Positions 50,378-58,229 of a stretch of DNA of 64,000 nt are shown here, one piece after another. The DNA is from an uncultured bacterium (GTDB taxonomy: Bacteria; Bacillota_I; Bacilli_A; Erysipelotrichales; Erysipelotrichaceae). Positions within the stretch are counted from its first letter, which is position 1; each line of letters begins with the position of its first letter. The DNA is taken from assembly GCA_903847945.1 (NCBI GenBank), contig CAINEY010000011.1:186001-250000 (forward strand). The letters run 5' to 3'. Made by a program: the position numbers and the translations under genes. The notes below the pieces were generated by a model, which was not told where the DNA came from, ran no database searches, and worked only from the letters and a program-made list of their open reading frames with translations.

Positions 50378-50789
50378 GGGGTTCCTCTTGAGCCAGGAAG
50401 GTGTTGAGTTTATCCAGAAGGTTGGCTAAGTCGACCTGTTCATCAGAGGTCAATTGAGCGACGGCTTCATCGACCAGCTGGCGACGGCGTAAACGGGAAG
50501 GATCGGTCTTCTCGGTAGGGGTGATGCGGATTTGGCGACGGTTGAGGGGATCGACCTGTCGCACCAGATACCCATTGGTTTCCAGCGCATTCAATAACGG
50601 CGTCATGGCTGAACGGGAAATACCCAAGAGTTCACTGAGTTGGGAGGGGAGGATTCCCTGAGGATCACTCTTCGCACGCTGATGCACAGTTCGAAGCACC
50701 ATGCGCTCACCGACACTGAGATCCCCGGTTCGGGGTTTGGGGCGCGTAAGAAACATGAACTGATGAATGGCATCGAGTAATTCCTGCAT
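50370..50789 (-). CDS. MarR-family regulator of the ABC exporter operon
   Basis: A 139-residue winged-helix protein with LLGISRSAMTPLLNALETNGYLVRQVDPLNRRQIRITPTEK as the DNA-binding region. AAGGAGG precedes the ATG. A perfect 16-nt palindrome (50804-50819) lies between its promoter and start and is a likely self-operator. It is first in an operon with the two exporter subunits, as for known drug-responsive heterodimeric ABC pumps. Confidence 0.91.
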   Translation of the reverse strand: MQELLDAIHQFMFLTRPKPRTGDLSVGERMVLRTVHQRAKSDPQGILPSQLSELLGISRSAMTPLLNALETNGYLVRQVDPLNRRQIRITPTEKTDPSRLRRRQLVDEAVAQLTSDEQVDLANLLDKLNTFLAQEEPHA

Positions 50790-50803
50790 GGGCCTCCTTA
50801 ATA

Positions 50804-50819
50804 GTTCAATCTATTGAAC
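50804..50819. promoter_or_regulatory. Palindromic MarR operator candidate
   Basis: GTTCAAT-CT-ATTGAAC is a perfect inverted repeat between the -10 hexamer TATAAT (minus, 50840-50835) and the ribosome binding site of the marR gene. Binding there would block transcription of the regulator and exporters. Confidence 0.75.
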
Positions 50820-50864
50820 AGTTCTAACATATGTATTATATAACGTAAAATCGGTTAGGTATAA

Positions 50865-50885
50865 AAAACCGGAAGTTCCGGTTTT
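50865..50885 (-). terminator. Terminator of the ABC-2 exporter operon
   Basis: Stem AAAACCGG/CCGGTTTT with loop AAGTT over the stop codon; on the minus strand it is followed by a T run. Confidence 0.85.
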
Positions 50886-52530
50886 AAGAAAGCTTTTCGA
50901 TGGCGGAGGTCGCTATCTTGCGGGTGGCGATGATGGAAGCGAGGTCAAGTCCGACCAGGAGGACCACCAGGACTACGAGGAAGAGGGTATCATTTTTAAG
51001 CCAGTTGAGCACCAGGAAGGCAGCCACCGGCAAGCCCATACCCGGCAGCATCGTAAACACGGCGTTGATGTTTTGTTTGACCGGAACGGCTTCCTGTTCC
51101 CAGATGAGTTTGGGGTGGATCATGTCGACGATCATTCCGAAGTAGTTCAAGAACACGGAAGCCAAGAGGGCCATGACGATTGCCAATACGATCTGGATCC
51201 ACGGAATACTGAAAACGACTCCGAAAGGAACGGTCATAAAGAGAATCCCCAGCACGCTGACGATAAGGCCACTGTTGACCTTGGCTTGGATCTGTGCGTT
51301 GTAGGACATCGGGATGTACTTCATAAAGAACAAGCGGGTTCCTTCACGGGAGATGGCAGTGACGGTGATGAGATTGAGCGAAGTCATAAACAGTCCGATC
51401 GCAACGCCGGCGGTCAACACGTACGCAAACATCCCCGGAGCATTCCAATCGATCGATTGAATCAGGGTAATGAGTTCATCCTGTTGTCCGGCGGTGGTCA
51501 TGAGTGTTCCCACCAGAATGGCGGGGATCAGGATCACGGTGGAGATGTTATTAAGCAGGTAGATGGGGGTGCGGATCATCAGTTTCAACTCTTTGAGGGT
51601 GTAGGTCCAAATCGGATCGGCCCCTTGCGTCGAGGAGAGGTAAGCTTTGCCGTTGAGTTTGCGCCGGTTGGCTCCGGTTTCATTGACACCTACGGCGGCT
51701 TTGAAATAAGCCAGTTCGGCAATCAGCAAGAACAACAGATACGCCCCGATCGCAATCAGCACGGAGATCGCAAAATCCACTAGACTCAGATTGACGACCG
51801 CCTTGGCGGCAAAGGGAACACTGGGAACCAGATAGCCGAAGATCGCCAAGAAAGAGTTGTTGCCTTGGATCAGCAATTGGACCATCTCATCGGCACTGAT
51901 CGTGGCCATGTTGCCCACGACCATGTTGATGCCGACCGCAAAGCCCAAACTGATGAAACCGCTGATGTAGTTGAAAAGATCCCGGTTACGCGCCTTGGGA
52001 ATCAAGGCCATGACGGCCATGACCAGAAGTCCCGACATGATGAGCGGAACCACCGGCAACAGCAGGATGGTCAGAATCAATAAGGGATAGAAACCCAGTG
52101 GGGGCTGGACGTTGACGATGTAGGCGAGAACGACGGGAATGCCGATCGCTAAGATCGTGATGTACTCGTAGATCATGCTGACGGCAAGCTTGGCCGAAAG
52201 GATCGTCGAGGCTTTCAACGGTAAGCTCAGCAAGGTCTCCACGTCTTTGGAGAAGTAGAAGACGGCTGGGATTAAAAAGATTGCCAAGAAGAAGATCAGC
52301 GTCGACAGCATCGTCAACAACAGTCCGATGATGACACCGGTTTGTTGGATGGGTTTCAACAGGGCGATCGCATCGCCGGTCAGAAAGTAAAACGAGGCGA
52401 TCGTTGGCGCAATAGCCACCAAAAGAAAGATCGGGAAGAGTTTCTGGAGGAAGGTTTTCTTCTTGCCGGTTTCCGTGACCCCAAAGGTATTTTTTAAGGT
52501 GACCTTAAACAGGGCACAGAAATTACGCAT
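50884..52530 (-). CDS. ABC-2 type exporter permease
   Basis: A 548-residue membrane protein with about 12 helices, no ATPase motifs and a short cytosolic N-terminus (MRNFCALFKVTLKNTFGV). It matches the large ABC-2-like permeases of Firmicutes that pair with a single ATPase. ATG 52530 was chosen; the extension upstream lies within the ATPase coding sequence. It overlaps the ATPase gene by 8 nt. The substrate is unknown. Confidence 0.85.
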   Translation of the reverse strand: MRNFCALFKVTLKNTFGVTETGKKKTFLQKLFPIFLLVAIAPTIASFYFLTGDAIALLKPIQQTGVIIGLLLTMLSTLIFFLAIFLIPAVFYFSKDVETLLSLPLKASTILSAKLAVSMIYEYITILAIGIPVVLAYIVNVQPPLGFYPLLILTILLLPVVPLIMSGLLVMAVMALIPKARNRDLFNYISGFISLGFAVGINMVVGNMATISADEMVQLLIQGNNSFLAIFGYLVPSVPFAAKAVVNLSLVDFAISVLIAIGAYLLFLLIAELAYFKAAVGVNETGANRRKLNGKAYLSSTQGADPIWTYTLKELKLMIRTPIYLLNNISTVILIPAILVGTLMTTAGQQDELITLIQSIDWNAPGMFAYVLTAGVAIGLFMTSLNLITVTAISREGTRLFFMKYIPMSYNAQIQAKVNSGLIVSVLGILFMTVPFGVVFSIPWIQIVLAIVMALLASVFLNYFGMIVDMIHPKLIWEQEAVPVKQNINAVFTMLPGMGLPVAAFLVLNWLKNDTLFLVVLVVLLVGLDLASIIATRKIATSAIEKLS

Positions 52531-53245
52531 GGCTGGTAACCTCGAGGAAGATCGTTTCGAGGGTCTTGCCCGGATGGACGGCTTTGAGTTCATCTAAGGT
52601 TCCGTAATACAAGATGGTGCCTTTGTTGATGATGGCGACTTTGGTGCACAGACGTTCAGCCACATCCAAGACGTGAGTCGAGAAGAACACCGTCTTTCCG
52701 GCAGCGGCTTGTTCACGCATGATCTCTTTGAGGGCGAATGCGGATTGGGGATCCAGTCCGGTCAAGGGTTCATCCAAGATCCAGATCGACGGTTCATGGA
52801 TCAAGACACCCATGAGGACGATCTTTTGACGCATCCCGTGCGAATAAGAAAGGATCTTGTCGCCTAAGGCCGAGGACATTTCGAAAAGTGTCCCGTAACG
52901 TTCGATGCGAGCCCGGCGATCGCTTGCGCTGACCCCGTAGATGTCAGCCATGAAGTTCAGGTATTCAATGCCTTTGAGGCGCAGAAACAAATCCGGATTG
53001 TCCGGAACGAACCCAAACTGGTGTTTGGCTTCGAGGGGTTCTTTGGCGATATCGATGCCGTTAAGGGTAATCGTGCCCTCATCGGCTTTGAGGATGCCGG
53101 TCATCATCTTGATGGTGGTGGTTTTGCCGGCGCCGTTGGGACCGATAAACCCGATGATTTCTCCCGGTTGCATGCTCAGCGAGAGGTCGCTGACGGCTTT
53201 GACCTTACCGGAATAGGTCTTGGATACGTGGCTGATGTCGATCAT
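52523..53245 (-). CDS. ABC exporter ATPase (ABC-2 type)
   Basis: A 240-residue ATPase with Walker A GPNGAGKTT (about 38-46), Q-loop FGFVPDNPDL, a signature region LSYSHGMRQK (in place of LSGGQ) and Walker B IWILDEPLTGLD, with switch His in FSTHVLD. The degenerate signature is common in this group. ATG 53245 follows AGGAGCC. It powers the large permease encoded downstream and follows a small DUF1648 membrane protein gene. Confidence 0.92.
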   Translation of the reverse strand: MIDISHVSKTYSGKVKAVSDLSLSMQPGEIIGFIGPNGAGKTTTIKMMTGILKADEGTITLNGIDIAKEPLEAKHQFGFVPDNPDLFLRLKGIEYLNFMADIYGVSASDRRARIERYGTLFEMSSALGDKILSYSHGMRQKIVLMGVLIHEPSIWILDEPLTGLDPQSAFALKEIMREQAAAGKTVFFSTHVLDVAERLCTKVAIINKGTILYYGTLDELKAVHPGKTLETIFLEVTSHA

Positions 53246-53255
53246 AAGGCTCCTG

Positions 53256-53564
53256 TTAGTTGAGGGTGGTAGCAAACCAGACAAAACCGGTTAAAACCAG
53301 CGGAAGCAGGATGACCACCAGGGACTCTTTGAGTCCGGCGTTATCCTGTTGGCGGAAATGAAGGATGAACTGCACACTGACGGCGATCAATAGGATCGCC
53401 ATGGCCCCGATGGCCAGCGGTTTCGGTAAGGTCCAATTGACGTTCCCGGTGATGCCGATCTGCATAGGCATATCCAAAGGAAGCGCCGAGTAATTGAGCA
53501 CCGCAAAAATCGCGAAGATCGCCAGACTTAGGCCCATCAAGGGATAAACAAGGTTCTTTTTCAT
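53256..53564 (-). CDS. Small DUF1648 membrane protein
   Basis: A 102-residue protein with three hydrophobic helices. The stretch ALPLDMPMQIGITGNVNW between helix 1 and helix 2 matches DUF1648 (LPxxxPxHxxxxGxxD pattern, partly altered). Such proteins are often encoded with ABC exporters or GntR-type regulators, and some take part in peptide resistance. GGAG precedes the ATG. It begins the operon with the ATPase and permease. Confidence 0.7.
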   Translation of the reverse strand: MKKNLVYPLMGLSLAIFAIFAVLNYSALPLDMPMQIGITGNVNWTLPKPLAIGAMAILLIAVSVQFILHFRQQDNAGLKESLVVILLPLVLTGFVWFATTLN

Positions 53565-53589
53565 GACATAATCTCCAAAATTTAGTCTA

Positions 53590-55764
53590 TCACAGTTCTA
53601 AGCCGTTGACTAAATAATCGGTTAAACACGTTTTTCGAGGGGTTTCATCGATTCGTGAGAGACCATAGCGGAAAGCCGAGTGTTCACCGATCAGGATCAA
53701 CGACTTGGAGGCGCGGGTAATCGCAGTGTAAAGCAAGCGCCGTTTCAGCATAATTTTCTGTTCATTGAGGACGGGAAGGATGACAATGGGGTACTCGCTG
53801 CCTTGCGACTTGTGGATCGAGATGGCATAGGCGAGCGTGATGTGGGCGAAGAGTTCCCCGGTGTATTCCACGATGCGTCCATCGAAATCGACGACGAGCC
53901 GGTTCTGTTTGTTTTCATCTTCCGACGCTGGGATGACTTCAATCAGGATTCCGATATCCCCGTTATAAACATCATCATTGGGTTGATTCTTCAACTGAAG
54001 GATCTTATCGCCTTCACGGAAGGTGACATAGCCGACCTGCAGTTCGCGCTTTTCGGCTGAAGGAGGATTGACTTCTTTCTGCATGGCATGATTAAGCGCA
54101 TCGATCCCGGCTTGTCGGTTATACATGGGGGCTAAAACTTGAAGATCGTTGACCCCGTATCCTTTTTCCAGGGCTGCTTTGACCAGTTCCAGGACGATTT
54201 GTTTGACGTCAACGGCGGAAGCATCGATCCAGCGGATGTCTTTGGTCAGGCCGTCCAGATCGGTTCGTCCGGTTCGGATGCGATGGGCCAGCTCGATCAC
54301 ATCGCTGCCTTCTTTCTGGCGGTAGATGTGATTGAGGGCGATGACCGGAAAGCGCTGGGAGGCCATCAGATCGCGCAAGACACTGCCGGGGGATACGGAA
54401 GGCAACTGATCGGCATCCCCGACAATCAGGATCTTCTTGACGTTTGGTGAAGCTTTTAAGAGATTTCCGAAGAGCCAGGTATCCACCATTGAGAATTCAT
54501 CGATGATGAGGCAATCCACACTGAGCGGATCGGACTCGTTTTTTCCGAAGGTGTTGGATTCCAAGTCCCATTTTAAAAGTGCATGGATCGTCATCGACGG
54601 GGTCTCGGTGAGTTCAAACATCCGTTTGGCGGCTCGTCCGGTTGGGGCACAACACATGACGGAGGACGTCGAATACAAGGTCTTATATAACGCCAGCATG
54701 GCTCCGACAACCGTGGTCTTTCCTGTTCCGGGTCCGCCGGTCAAGATCGTGATGTCGCGTTCAAAGAAGGTGGTGATGGCTTGGATCTGCGTTTCATCGT
54801 AGGTAATGCCTAAACGATCCTGAAGCAGTTCCAACTCATGCGACAAGCGTGAAGGATCGATGGGTTCAAGCCGATCGATGGGAAAGGTTTCAAAATAGGC
54901 CGCAATGGCGCGTTCATTGGCGTATTGGCTGAGGTGGAAGATCCGGTTGTCTTTCTGAATGAGCTTGCGTTGACGCAAACAATCCAACCGGGTCACGTCG
55001 AAGTTAGCACTGAGCTCCCCGAATTCCTTCGCAAAACGGGCTTCAAGCGCCTCGCCTTCGACGTAGGAATCCCCGGTCCGCATGCATTCATCCATGACCA
55101 TCGACATGAGGGCAGCGCGTAAACGGCGCGGATCGTCGGGTTCAATGCCCATCGACATCGCGAGCTTATCGGCGGTGACAAATCCGATCCCATCGACTTC
55201 TTCCGCCAACCGGTAAGGGTTTTCCTGCACCACCGCCAACACGCCGGTTCCGTAAACGCGTTCCAAGCGCATGATGTTGCGGATACCAAGTCCATGCGTG
55301 GTAAAGAAACGCAAGGCTTCTTCGCTTTCACCAGCCAGCACCAAGCCTTCATGAAGGGCCGTTTCTTTGGCTGGGGTATAGCCTTTGATCGATCGGATGA
55401 GCGTGATGTCGTCTTTGATGCGGTTCAGGGCGTCATCGCCCAAAGCATCAACGATCCGTTGGGCAAAGGCTTTCCCGATGCCTTTGAAGATCGGTGAACC
55501 CAAATAAGCGATGATGGATTCCCGATCGGTCGGTAAGATGCGCCGGTACGACTGGACCTGAAACTGCATCCCGTAACGGGGATGTTCAATATAGGTTCCC
55601 GTCAGGGCGACCAATAAATCTTTCTTAAACTTGGGGAAATAGCCGGTAACGGTAATGTCTTTTTCCTGCAGGGTATACAACTTAAAAACCCCAACGGTGA
55701 ATTGGTTGTCATCGTTGCGGTAGATGGTTTTGATCAGTTTTCCGGTAATCTCCTGGGTGTCCAT
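53590..55764 (-). CDS. recD2: ATP-dependent DNA helicase RecD2
   Basis: A 724-residue RecD2 (YrrC-type) helicase. The N-terminal OB-like and helix-hairpin-helix region includes GSPIFKGIGKAFAQRIVDALG; then Walker A LTGGPGTGKTT (about 340-350), motif II DEFSMVD, motif III GDADQLPSVSPG, motif V AYAISIHKSQGSEYP and motif VI YTAITRASKSL. It unwinds 5'-3' and takes part in fork and mismatch repair in bacteria without RecBC. ATG 55764 overlaps the stop of the preceding gene by 1 nt (TGATG). Confidence 0.95.
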   Translation of the reverse strand: MDTQEITGKLIKTIYRNDDNQFTVGVFKLYTLQEKDITVTGYFPKFKKDLLVALTGTYIEHPRYGMQFQVQSYRRILPTDRESIIAYLGSPIFKGIGKAFAQRIVDALGDDALNRIKDDITLIRSIKGYTPAKETALHEGLVLAGESEEALRFFTTHGLGIRNIMRLERVYGTGVLAVVQENPYRLAEEVDGIGFVTADKLAMSMGIEPDDPRRLRAALMSMVMDECMRTGDSYVEGEALEARFAKEFGELSANFDVTRLDCLRQRKLIQKDNRIFHLSQYANERAIAAYFETFPIDRLEPIDPSRLSHELELLQDRLGITYDETQIQAITTFFERDITILTGGPGTGKTTVVGAMLALYKTLYSTSSVMCCAPTGRAAKRMFELTETPSMTIHALLKWDLESNTFGKNESDPLSVDCLIIDEFSMVDTWLFGNLLKASPNVKKILIVGDADQLPSVSPGSVLRDLMASQRFPVIALNHIYRQKEGSDVIELAHRIRTGRTDLDGLTKDIRWIDASAVDVKQIVLELVKAALEKGYGVNDLQVLAPMYNRQAGIDALNHAMQKEVNPPSAEKRELQVGYVTFREGDKILQLKNQPNDDVYNGDIGILIEVIPASEDENKQNRLVVDFDGRIVEYTGELFAHITLAYAISIHKSQGSEYPIVILPVLNEQKIMLKRRLLYTAITRASKSLILIGEHSAFRYGLSRIDETPRKTCLTDYLVNGLEL

Positions 55765-56477
55765 CAATTGATCAGGGAATACATCGCCCAAATGGAAACG
55801 GCATTATTGAGTAAGTGCACAGCGATGGACGCATACAGGTTCTGGGTGCGTTCATACACCACGGCTAAGACCAAGCCCATGTAGGCATACATCGGGATAA
55901 ACCACAGATCGCTCCAGGCTCCCATCAGAACGGCTCCAAGTGCATGCATGGAAGCAAAGATGAGCGAACTGAGCAGTAGGGGGAAGATGACCCGGTTCTT
56001 GAAGCGGAACTGACGGAACAAGACCCCTCGGAACACGACTTCTTCAGCGATTGGCGCAAAGATCACGGCTTGAACCGTTACAGCCAATGAGTTCTCCAGG
56101 AAGTAATCGATGAGGGTCTGTTGGTTGATGGAGGTATCCAAACCCGTTAGCGTACTGATCAGCATGTTGAGCAGCGCCGCTCCAAACAGCATCGCCAAGA
56201 AACCCTGAAACACAATTAGCAAAGTTTTGAAGTTCCAGGAGGCTCCTTTTTCTTTTAGGTAACGGCGACCCAGAAACAGAAAGACCAAGGTCATGATGCC
56301 GTGATAGATCACATCGGTATAGGGCCATTCCGCAAAACTCGGAAAGACTTCTCCGATTAAAAGGATCAAGGCAGGGAATAAGAGGGTGTACCCGAGGAAA
56401 TAAATAACCAGGATGACTACGACATCCACGACGGTGGCGGGGGATTTAGCGGTGAGACGATTGAAGAGTGCGGACAT
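55764..56477 (-). CDS. CPBP-family intramembrane metalloprotease
   Basis: A 237-residue membrane protein with about seven helices. The Abi/CPBP motifs are EEVVFRGVLFR (motif 1), FASMHAL (motif 2) and HLLNN near the C-terminus (motif 3), matching the catalytic Glu and His residues. The family includes CAAX-type proteases and bacteriocin immunity proteins. ATG 56477 has GAAAGGAT upstream and lies inside the end of mnmA, with about 32 nt of overlap. The substrate is unknown. Confidence 0.88.
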   Translation of the reverse strand: MSALFNRLTAKSPATVVDVVVILVIYFLGYTLLFPALILLIGEVFPSFAEWPYTDVIYHGIMTLVFLFLGRRYLKEKGASWNFKTLLIVFQGFLAMLFGAALLNMLISTLTGLDTSINQQTLIDYFLENSLAVTVQAVIFAPIAEEVVFRGVLFRQFRFKNRVIFPLLLSSLIFASMHALGAVLMGAWSDLWFIPMYAYMGLVLAVVYERTQNLYASIAVHLLNNAVSIWAMYSLIN

Positions 56478-57609
56478 GGGCACGGATCCTTTCTTGGAGG
56501 GAAATGCCATCGACGAGAACGTCATCCAGGGTTCCTCCCCCTAAACAGACTTTGCCGTCATAGATGACGGCTTCCTGACCGGGGGTCACGGCGCTGATGG
56601 GCCGATCGAAGCGAACCAGAACCCGGTGATCATCCAAGGATTGAAGGGTGACGGCCTGATCGGGTTGACGGTAACGGAACTTGGCGCCGACGGCTTTAGG
56701 AGTGTGTAGATCGATCGGATTGAACCAGTTGAGATCGGTGACGATCGCGCTGTCCCCGTAGAGCCAGGGGTTTGTTTCTCCTTTAACGACGTAGAGGGTG
56801 TTGGTTTGAAGGTCCTTACCGGCGACAAACCAAGGTCCCTGATGGGCGTTGATGTCGAGACCTTTGCGTTGACCCAGGGTGTAATAGAGAATCCCGTGAT
56901 GGGTGCCTAGCGGTTTCAACGTTTCCAGATCGACAATGGGTCCGTCTTTGGCAGGCAGGTAATTGGCCAAGAAGGCTTGAAAGTCCCGCTCACCGATGAA
57001 GCAGATTCCGGTGGAGTCTTTCTTGGTGGCGACACTGAGCCCCAGTTGCGCGGCGATCTGTCGCACCTGGGGTTTGGGGATATCCCCCAGCGGAAACAAG
57101 GTTCTGCGCAAGGCTTGCGGTGGAACCTGGGCCAGGAAGTAGGTTTGGTCCTTGTTGGTGTCATCCGCCTTAAGCAGTTCACTATGATCGGGGTGATGGA
57201 TCACTTGGGCATAATGGCCGGTAGCGACCCAGTCGAAGCCGTGGCGATCGGCGTAATCGAAGAAGTGTTTGAACTTGATGTGTTTGTTGCACAGGATGTC
57301 GGGGTTGGGGGTGCAGCCTTTCTCGTAATCGCGCAGAAACGTCGTAAAGACTTCATCCCAGTACTCGGTGATGAAATCGACCCGATGCAAGGGAAGCCCG
57401 AGTTTAGTGGCGACGGCTAACGCATCGGCATAATCGGCTTCTTGCGTACACACCGCTTGATCCAAGGTGGGGTTACCTAAAATGTCATTGTTGGTGACCG
57501 AGTCCCAGTTACGCATAAAGGCACATTCCACCTGATGGCCCTTGGCTTTGAGGAGATAAGCAGCAACGGCGGAATCAACGCCGCCGGAAAGACCGAGTAA
57601 GATTTTCAC
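56446..57609 (-). CDS. mnmA: tRNA-specific 2-thiouridylase MnmA
   Basis: A 387-residue PP-loop enzyme: SGGVDSAVAAYLL (residues 8-20), the catalytic Cys in PNPDILCNKHIKF and the second Cys in STGICFIGERDF, plus GLDINAHQGPWFVAGKD in the C-terminal part. It thiolates U34 of Lys, Glu and Gln tRNAs. The start is GTG at 57609, 6 nt after the extended -10 TGGTATAAT (57621-57616, minus) with no ribosome binding site, so it is probably leaderless. It lies downstream of spx on the same strand, separated by a terminator. Confidence 0.96.
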   Translation of the reverse strand: MKILLGLSGGVDSAVAAYLLKAKGHQVECAFMRNWDSVTNNDILGNPTLDQAVCTQEADYADALAVATKLGLPLHRVDFITEYWDEVFTTFLRDYEKGCTPNPDILCNKHIKFKHFFDYADRHGFDWVATGHYAQVIHHPDHSELLKADDTNKDQTYFLAQVPPQALRRTLFPLGDIPKPQVRQIAAQLGLSVATKKDSTGICFIGERDFQAFLANYLPAKDGPIVDLETLKPLGTHHGILYYTLGQRKGLDINAHQGPWFVAGKDLQTNTLYVVKGETNPWLYGDSAIVTDLNWFNPIDLHTPKAVGAKFRYRQPDQAVTLQSLDDHRVLVRFDRPISAVTPGQEAVIYDGKVCLGGGTLDDVLVDGISLQERIRAHVRTLQSSHR

Positions 57610-57615
57610 CTTGAA

Positions 57616-57621
57616 ATTATA
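57616..57621 (-). promoter_or_regulatory. Extended -10 of mnmA
   Basis: TGGTATAAT on the minus strand, with TTCAAG between the hexamer and the GTG start at 57609. Confidence 0.75.
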
Positions 57622-57630
57622 CCAAAAAGA

Positions 57631-57650
57631 AAAGCCGTTTACACGGCTTT
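57631..57650 (-). terminator. Terminator after spx
   Basis: Stem AAAGCCGT/ACGGCTTT with the spx stop in the loop; on the minus strand TTTTCTTTTT follows. Confidence 0.85.
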
Positions 57651-58112
57651 GAGGAGGGACTGATTGAGGGCTTTAGGTTGGTCCGGTTCTTCGTGGACCT
57701 TCCCACAGATTTCGTAACTGGCGCATTCCGGCGTACACGCGGCTTTGGCGATCTTGCGCAGTTCGCGCGGAACAAAGGCTCCGATTTCTTCTTCGTCGTA
57801 ACCGACCAGGAAACTCTTTTCGTTGAGGATGATCGGGCGTTTGAGGATGGACGGGTTCTGTTGGATGAAACGGACGAGATCGTTGAGGCTCATCTCATCG
57901 AAATCGATGTTTTGTTCCTGGACGATTTTGGAACGTTTGGAGATGATGTCTTCGGTTCCGTTCTCACTGCGCATCAGAAGATGCTTGATTTCATTTTCAT
58001 TAAGGATGGTCGAAAAGATGTTCTTTTCAACGAACTTCAGGTTGCGGTCTTTGAGCCACTGTTTGACTTTACGGCACGAGGCGCATCCGGGGGATGTGTA
58101 AACAACGATCAT
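57639..58112 (-). CDS. spx: Spx-family regulator (ArsC fold) with cysteine-bearing tail
   Basis: A 157-residue Spx. The redox pair Cys10-Cys13 lies in YTSPGCASCRKVKQWL, and KRPIILNEKSFLVGYDEEEIGAFVPREL matches the Spx C-terminal core. Spx binds the alpha C-terminal domain of RNA polymerase and switches on thiol-stress genes; in Bacillus it is degraded by ClpXP. The protein is about 25 residues longer than Bacillus Spx, and the tail holds three more cysteines (AACTPECASYEICG). ATG 58112 follows AAGGAG; the ATG at 58142 lies before it in the leader and was not chosen. The promoter is TTTACA-N16-TATAAT. Confidence 0.93.
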   Translation of the reverse strand: MIVVYTSPGCASCRKVKQWLKDRNLKFVEKNIFSTILNENEIKHLLMRSENGTEDIISKRSKIVQEQNIDFDEMSLNDLVRFIQQNPSILKRPIILNEKSFLVGYDEEEIGAFVPRELRKIAKAACTPECASYEICGKVHEEPDQPKALNQSLLKAV

Positions 58113-58133
58113 GGCAGAATTCTCCTTGGCGTT

Positions 58134-58161
58134 ATTATACATGATTAAGCGGGAATGTAAA
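58134..58161 (-). promoter_or_regulatory. Promoter of spx
   Basis: On the minus strand TTTACA (58161-58156), 16-nt spacer, TATAAT (58139-58134). Confidence 0.8.
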
Positions 58162-58170
58162 CGAATATAC

Positions 58171-58199
58171 TTGACTAGCTCGTGCCGATTCTCTATGAT
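58171..58199 (+). promoter_or_regulatory. Promoter of the amino acid permease gene
   Basis: TTGACT (58171-58176), 17-nt spacer, TATGAT (58194-58199). Confidence 0.8.
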
Positions 58200-58229
58200 T
58201 TCCCTAAGTTTTTCGTGAGAGGAGAAACC

